From contig NZ_CP015612.1 in assembly GCF_002138415.1 (NCBI RefSeq), positions 1,032,001 to 1,096,000 of the forward strand: a stretch of 64,000 nt of DNA, in the 5' to 3' direction. The translations under genes were made by a program, and so were the position numbers. The notes beneath the pieces are model-generated. The model was not told the origin of the DNA, did no database searches, and worked only from the letters and a program-made list of their open reading frames with translations. Source of the DNA: Stenotrophomonas maltophilia. GTDB lineage: Bacteria; Pseudomonadota; Gammaproteobacteria; Xanthomonadales; Xanthomonadaceae. Positions 61,660-64,000 of the stretch are shown here, one piece after another (position 1 is the first letter of the stretch; each line of letters starts with the position of its first letter).

Positions 61660-62094
61660 ATGGTGTCCCAAGAGCTGAGCGTGGGCGAAGTCGCCGAGCG
61701 CAGTGGCGTGGCGGTTTCCGCGCTGCATTTCTACGAGCGCAAGGGGCTGATCAGCAGCCTGCGCACCTCGGGCAACCAGCGCCGTTACAGTCGCGATGTG
61801 CTGCGCCGGCTGGCGGTGATTCGTGTGGCACAGCGGGTCGGCATGCCGCTGGAAGCGGTCGGCCGTGCCTTCGAGAGCCTGCCCGAAGGCCGCGCGCCAA
61901 CCAAGGCCGACTGGGCCAAGCTTTCCGCGCGCTGGCGCACCGAGCTGGAGGAGCGCATCCACATGCTGCAGCTGCTGCGCGATGAACTGACCGGCTGCAT
62001 TGGCTGTGGCTGCCTTTCGCTGCAGCGCTGCCGCCTGGCCAACCCGGGCGACGTCCTCGGCGAACGCGGCGACGGCCCGATGCGCTGGGAGTGA
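61660..62094 (+). CDS. soxR: Redox-sensing transcription activator SoxR
   Basis: The 144-aa MerR-family protein has [20 protein letters not shown] and the [2Fe-2S] cluster ligands in [12 protein letters not shown] (C-x2-C-x-C-x5-C). Oxidation of the cluster by redox-cycling drugs or superoxide turns on target promoters. Its own start lies eight bases past the SoxR box. No soxS gene is present, as usual outside enterics. The stop merges into a long palindrome. Confidence 0.95.
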   Translation: MVSQELSVGEVAERSGVAVSALHFYERKGLISSLRTSGNQRRYSRDVLRRLAVIRVAQRVGMPLEAVGRAFESLPEGRAPTKADWAKLSARWRTELEERIHMLQLLRDELTGCIGCGCLSLQRCRLANPGDVLGERGDGPMRWE

Positions 62095-62160
62095 AAAAGG
62101 GGACGGAGGGGATTAAGTCGCAAGTGCACAAACGACTTAATCCCCTCCGTCCCCTTTTTC
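62093..62160. repeat. Long palindrome, second member of the GGGGACGGAGGGGATTAAGTCG family
   Basis: Arms 62093-62120 and 62133-62160 are a perfect 28-bp inverted repeat around a 12-base centre, flanked by A/T runs. It fills the whole gap between the convergent soxR and SDR stop codons, overlapping soxR's stop, and must act as a terminator for both. Confidence 0.88.
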
Positions 62161-62763
62161 TTACCAGACCGTGATCGTCTCGCCGCTCTGGATGCCTTCC
62201 ACCGCGCGCTGGAAGGCCAGTGCCGCGCGCTGTGCGCTCACCGCTTCAAAGCCGGGGAAGTAGGGCGCGTAGGCGGCCATCGATTCGATCAGCACGTTGG
62301 GGCTGACCACGTTGATGCGCAGGCCGCGTGGCAGCAGTTCCAAGGCGGCTGCACGCACGAAGCCTTCCAGCGCGGCATTCACCGAGGTGGCGTTGGCGCC
62401 ATCGCGGATGGGCTGTGCGCTGACGATGCCGCTGGTCAGGGTGATCGAACCGCCGGCACTGAGATGGTGTTGCGCGGCCAGTGCCAGCCGCACCTGGCCC
62501 AGCAGTTTGTCCTGTAGTCCAAGGTTGAACTGCTCGGGCGTCATCTCCTGCAGCGGGCCAAAGTGCAGCTTGCCGGCGGTGGAGACCACGGCATCGACCG
62601 GGCCGGTACGCGCGAACAGCTCGGCGACACTGGCGTCATCGGTCAGGTCCACGCGCAGCTCGCCGCTGCGGCGGCCGGCGGCGAGGATCTGATGCTGCTG
62701 GCCGAGCTGGCGGGCGACTGCCTGGCCGAGGGTGCCGCTGGCACCGACGAGGAGGATCTTCAT
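62161..62763 (-). CDS. Short-chain dehydrogenase
   Basis: This 200-aa compact SDR has MKILLVGASGTLGQAVARQL, AVVSTAGKLHFG and a catalytic segment ITLTSGIVSAQP, but the usual YxxxK region reads NATSVNAALEGFVRAAA, with no Tyr or Lys. This is the pattern of reduced SDRs related to YwnB-type NAD-binding proteins. ATG 62763 follows AAGGA. The divergent LysR protein probably regulates it. The missing catalytic pair makes enzymatic function uncertain. Confidence 0.82.
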   Translation of the reverse strand: MKILLVGASGTLGQAVARQLGQQHQILAAGRRSGELRVDLTDDASVAELFARTGPVDAVVSTAGKLHFGPLQEMTPEQFNLGLQDKLLGQVRLALAAQHHLSAGGSITLTSGIVSAQPIRDGANATSVNAALEGFVRAAALELLPRGLRINVVSPNVLIESMAAYAPYFPGFEAVSAQRAALAFQRAVEGIQSGETITVW

Positions 62764-62862
62764 GGCCGTTCCTTGCGAGAGGGGGATGCGCACAGTCTGC
62801 GTCCTCACAGCTGGGTTAGGTAAGCCGCGTAAGCTTCGCAGATTCCTAACTCTGGATTAGTA

Positions 62863-63738
62863 ATGGATACCCTTCGATGCATGCGGGCCTTCGTTGCCGT
62901 GGCCGAGCGTGGCAGCTTCGCCGGCGCCGCCGAACAGCTGCAGGTTTCGGCGGTGATGGTGGGCAAGTACATCCAGCAGCTGGAGTCCCACCTGGGGACC
63001 GCGTTGCTGCAACGGAACACCCGCCGCCAGCGCCTGACCGAGGCCGGCAGCGCCTACCTGGCCGGCTGTCGGCAGGTGCTGGAGCAGGTGCAGCAGGCCG
63101 AGGCCGATGTCGCCGGCCTGCAGGTGCAGCCACGTGGCCTGCTGCGGGTCAGCGCGCCGACCACCTGGGGCAGCTGCGTGCTGGCGCCGGTACTGTCCGG
63201 GCTATTGCGTGAGCAGCCGTTGCTGGACATCGAACTGGACCTGAGCAACCGTCGCGTGGACCTGATCGAGGATGGCTTCGACGTGGCGATCCGGGTCGGG
63301 CCGCTGCCGTCACAGGAAGTGGTGGCGCGGCCGTTGCCGCCCTACGCGATGAGCCTGTGCGCGGCGCCTTCCTACCTGCGTCGGCGCGGCATGCCGCGCA
63401 CGCCGGCGGATCTGGCGGGACATGACTGCCTCAGCCATCTGGCCTGGCGTGGTGGCCATGGCTGGCAGCTGGCCAACGGGGAACGGGTAGATTGGGAGGC
63501 GCGGCTGGCCTGCAACGACGGCCTTGCGCTGCGCGAGGCTGCCGTGGCCGGAGCAGGGCTGGTGCTGCAGCCGACAGCCCTGCTGGCTGGCGAGATCGCG
63601 GCCGGGCGGTTGAAGCCGTTGCTGCGCGACTACCTGCCCGAACCGCGGCCGATGCACCTGATCTATCTGCCGGATCGACGGCCGCGCCCGCGGCTGCAGT
63701 GCTTCGTCGATTTCGTCATGGCCACGTTGGGACGGTGA
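62863..63738 (+). CDS. LysR-family regulator
   Basis: The 291-aa LysR protein starts MDTLRCMRAFVAVAERGSFA, with HTH QVSAVMVGKYIQQLESHLGT and effector domain LLRVSAPTTWGSCVLAPVLS and VDLIEDGFDVAIRVGPLPS. It is divergent from the SDR gene, about 100 bp apart. CCTAACTCTGGATTAG just before its start has the T-N11-A form of a LysR site. Confidence 0.9.
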   Translation: MDTLRCMRAFVAVAERGSFAGAAEQLQVSAVMVGKYIQQLESHLGTALLQRNTRRQRLTEAGSAYLAGCRQVLEQVQQAEADVAGLQVQPRGLLRVSAPTTWGSCVLAPVLSGLLREQPLLDIELDLSNRRVDLIEDGFDVAIRVGPLPSQEVVARPLPPYAMSLCAAPSYLRRRGMPRTPADLAGHDCLSHLAWRGGHGWQLANGERVDWEARLACNDGLALREAAVAGAGLVLQPTALLAGEIAAGRLKPLLRDYLPEPRPMHLIYLPDRRPRPRLQCFVDFVMATLGR

Positions 63739-63752
63739 TCATCGGGGTGGAT

Positions 63753-63792
63753 GGGGTCAGATCCCTTTGCTTCGGCAAAGGGATCTGACCCC
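63753..63792. repeat. 18-bp perfect palindrome (GGGGYCAGATCCCTTT family)
   Basis: GGGGTCAGATCCCTTTGC (63753-63770) and its exact complement (63775-63792) surround a TTCG tetraloop. It is related to the element at 321-361 and lies between the convergent LysR and proC stops, so it is probably a bidirectional terminator. Confidence 0.8.
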
Positions 63793-63798
63793 AGGAGA

Positions 63799-64000
63799 TC
63801 AATCATTCGCTGCAGACAGTTCCTGCCCGCGCACCTGCGCGGCGCGCAGCGCGGTATCCACCAGCGCCTCGAAACCACCGGCCTGGAAGCGCTCGATCGC
63901 GGCCTGGGTGGTGCCGTTCGGCGAGGTCACGCGTCGGCGCAGCTCGGCGGGGCTTTCACCGGCCTCATCCAGCATGCGCGAGGCTCCCAGCAGGGTCTGC
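63799..64000 (-). CDS. proC: Pyrroline-5-carboxylate reductase, C-terminal part
   Basis: Only the last 66 residues are in the window. They read TLLGASRMLDEAGESPAELR, then RRVTSPNGTTQAAIERFQAG (the conserved ProC TSPNGTT motif) and end QELSAAND. ProC makes proline from P5C with NAD(P)H. The 5' end lies beyond position 64000. Confidence 0.92.
   Translation of the reverse strand, partial: QTLLGASRMLDEAGESPAELRRRVTSPNGTTQAAIERFQAGGFEALVDTALRAAQVRGQELSAAND

Overview
The window looks like a chromosomal segment of a gamma-proteobacterium of the Stenotrophomonas maltophilia complex (Xanthomonadaceae). Evidence: high GC throughout, GTAG-headed short palindromes of the SMAG type (4048, 5566-5588, 8763), an Smqnr-type pentapeptide-repeat gene beside its DeoR regulator and MFS partner, and a SoxR/MfsA-like pair. 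No species-level comparison could be run.

Layout. 1-8743 is a housekeeping block on the + strand: fatty-acid synthesis (fabD-fabG-acpP-fabF), pabB, then the translationally coupled mltG-tmk-holB-pilZ. A tRNA-Val(CAC) gene with a clear promoter and a terminator follows (8828-9006). 9037-14289 is accessory: a small membrane protein, a large AT-richer SIR2 plus P-loop NTPase gene that looks like an abortive-infection anti-phage protein, two unknown small genes, a tautomerase and a secreted small protein.

14357-28187 (- strand) is a complete contractile P2-like tail with lysis genes and a Mor-type activator, in the order V-W-J-I-H-G-FI-FII-E/E'-T-U-X-D as in R-type pyocins. No capsid, portal, terminase or integrase gene is present. 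I read it as a maltocin-like tailocin (phage-tail bacteriocin). 28472-33439 holds an attached early module: a VapE-like primase/helicase, a dNMP kinase, an HTH-like protein and small ORFs. A 21-bp motif is repeated upstream of the Mor gene and of the HTH-like gene, with a partial third copy upstream of the VapE gene.

33599-39272 carries a metal/siderophore uptake group (His/Met-rich DUF2946 protein, TonB receptor, PepSY membrane protein) and a secreted ricin-type lectin. 39339-42067 is the smtcrA-smqnrR/smqnr quinolone-protection locus. 42071-49714 has a methyltransferase, a MocR regulator divergent from a DMT exporter, an SDR, two LysR regulators and a DHA2 exporter. 49698-49741 is the apparent tail end of a lost outer-membrane receptor. 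49815-56297 is a two-component system divergent from an RND pump lacking its own outer-membrane gene (the arrangement of SmeRySy/SmeYZ). 56398-64000 contains a GFA protein, a DUF4105 protein coupled to a lipoprotein hydrolase, mfsA/soxR with a SoxR box, an SDR/LysR pair, and the 3' end of proC. Two families of long perfect palindromes sit between genes (321, 63753; 45221, 62093, relative at 33451).
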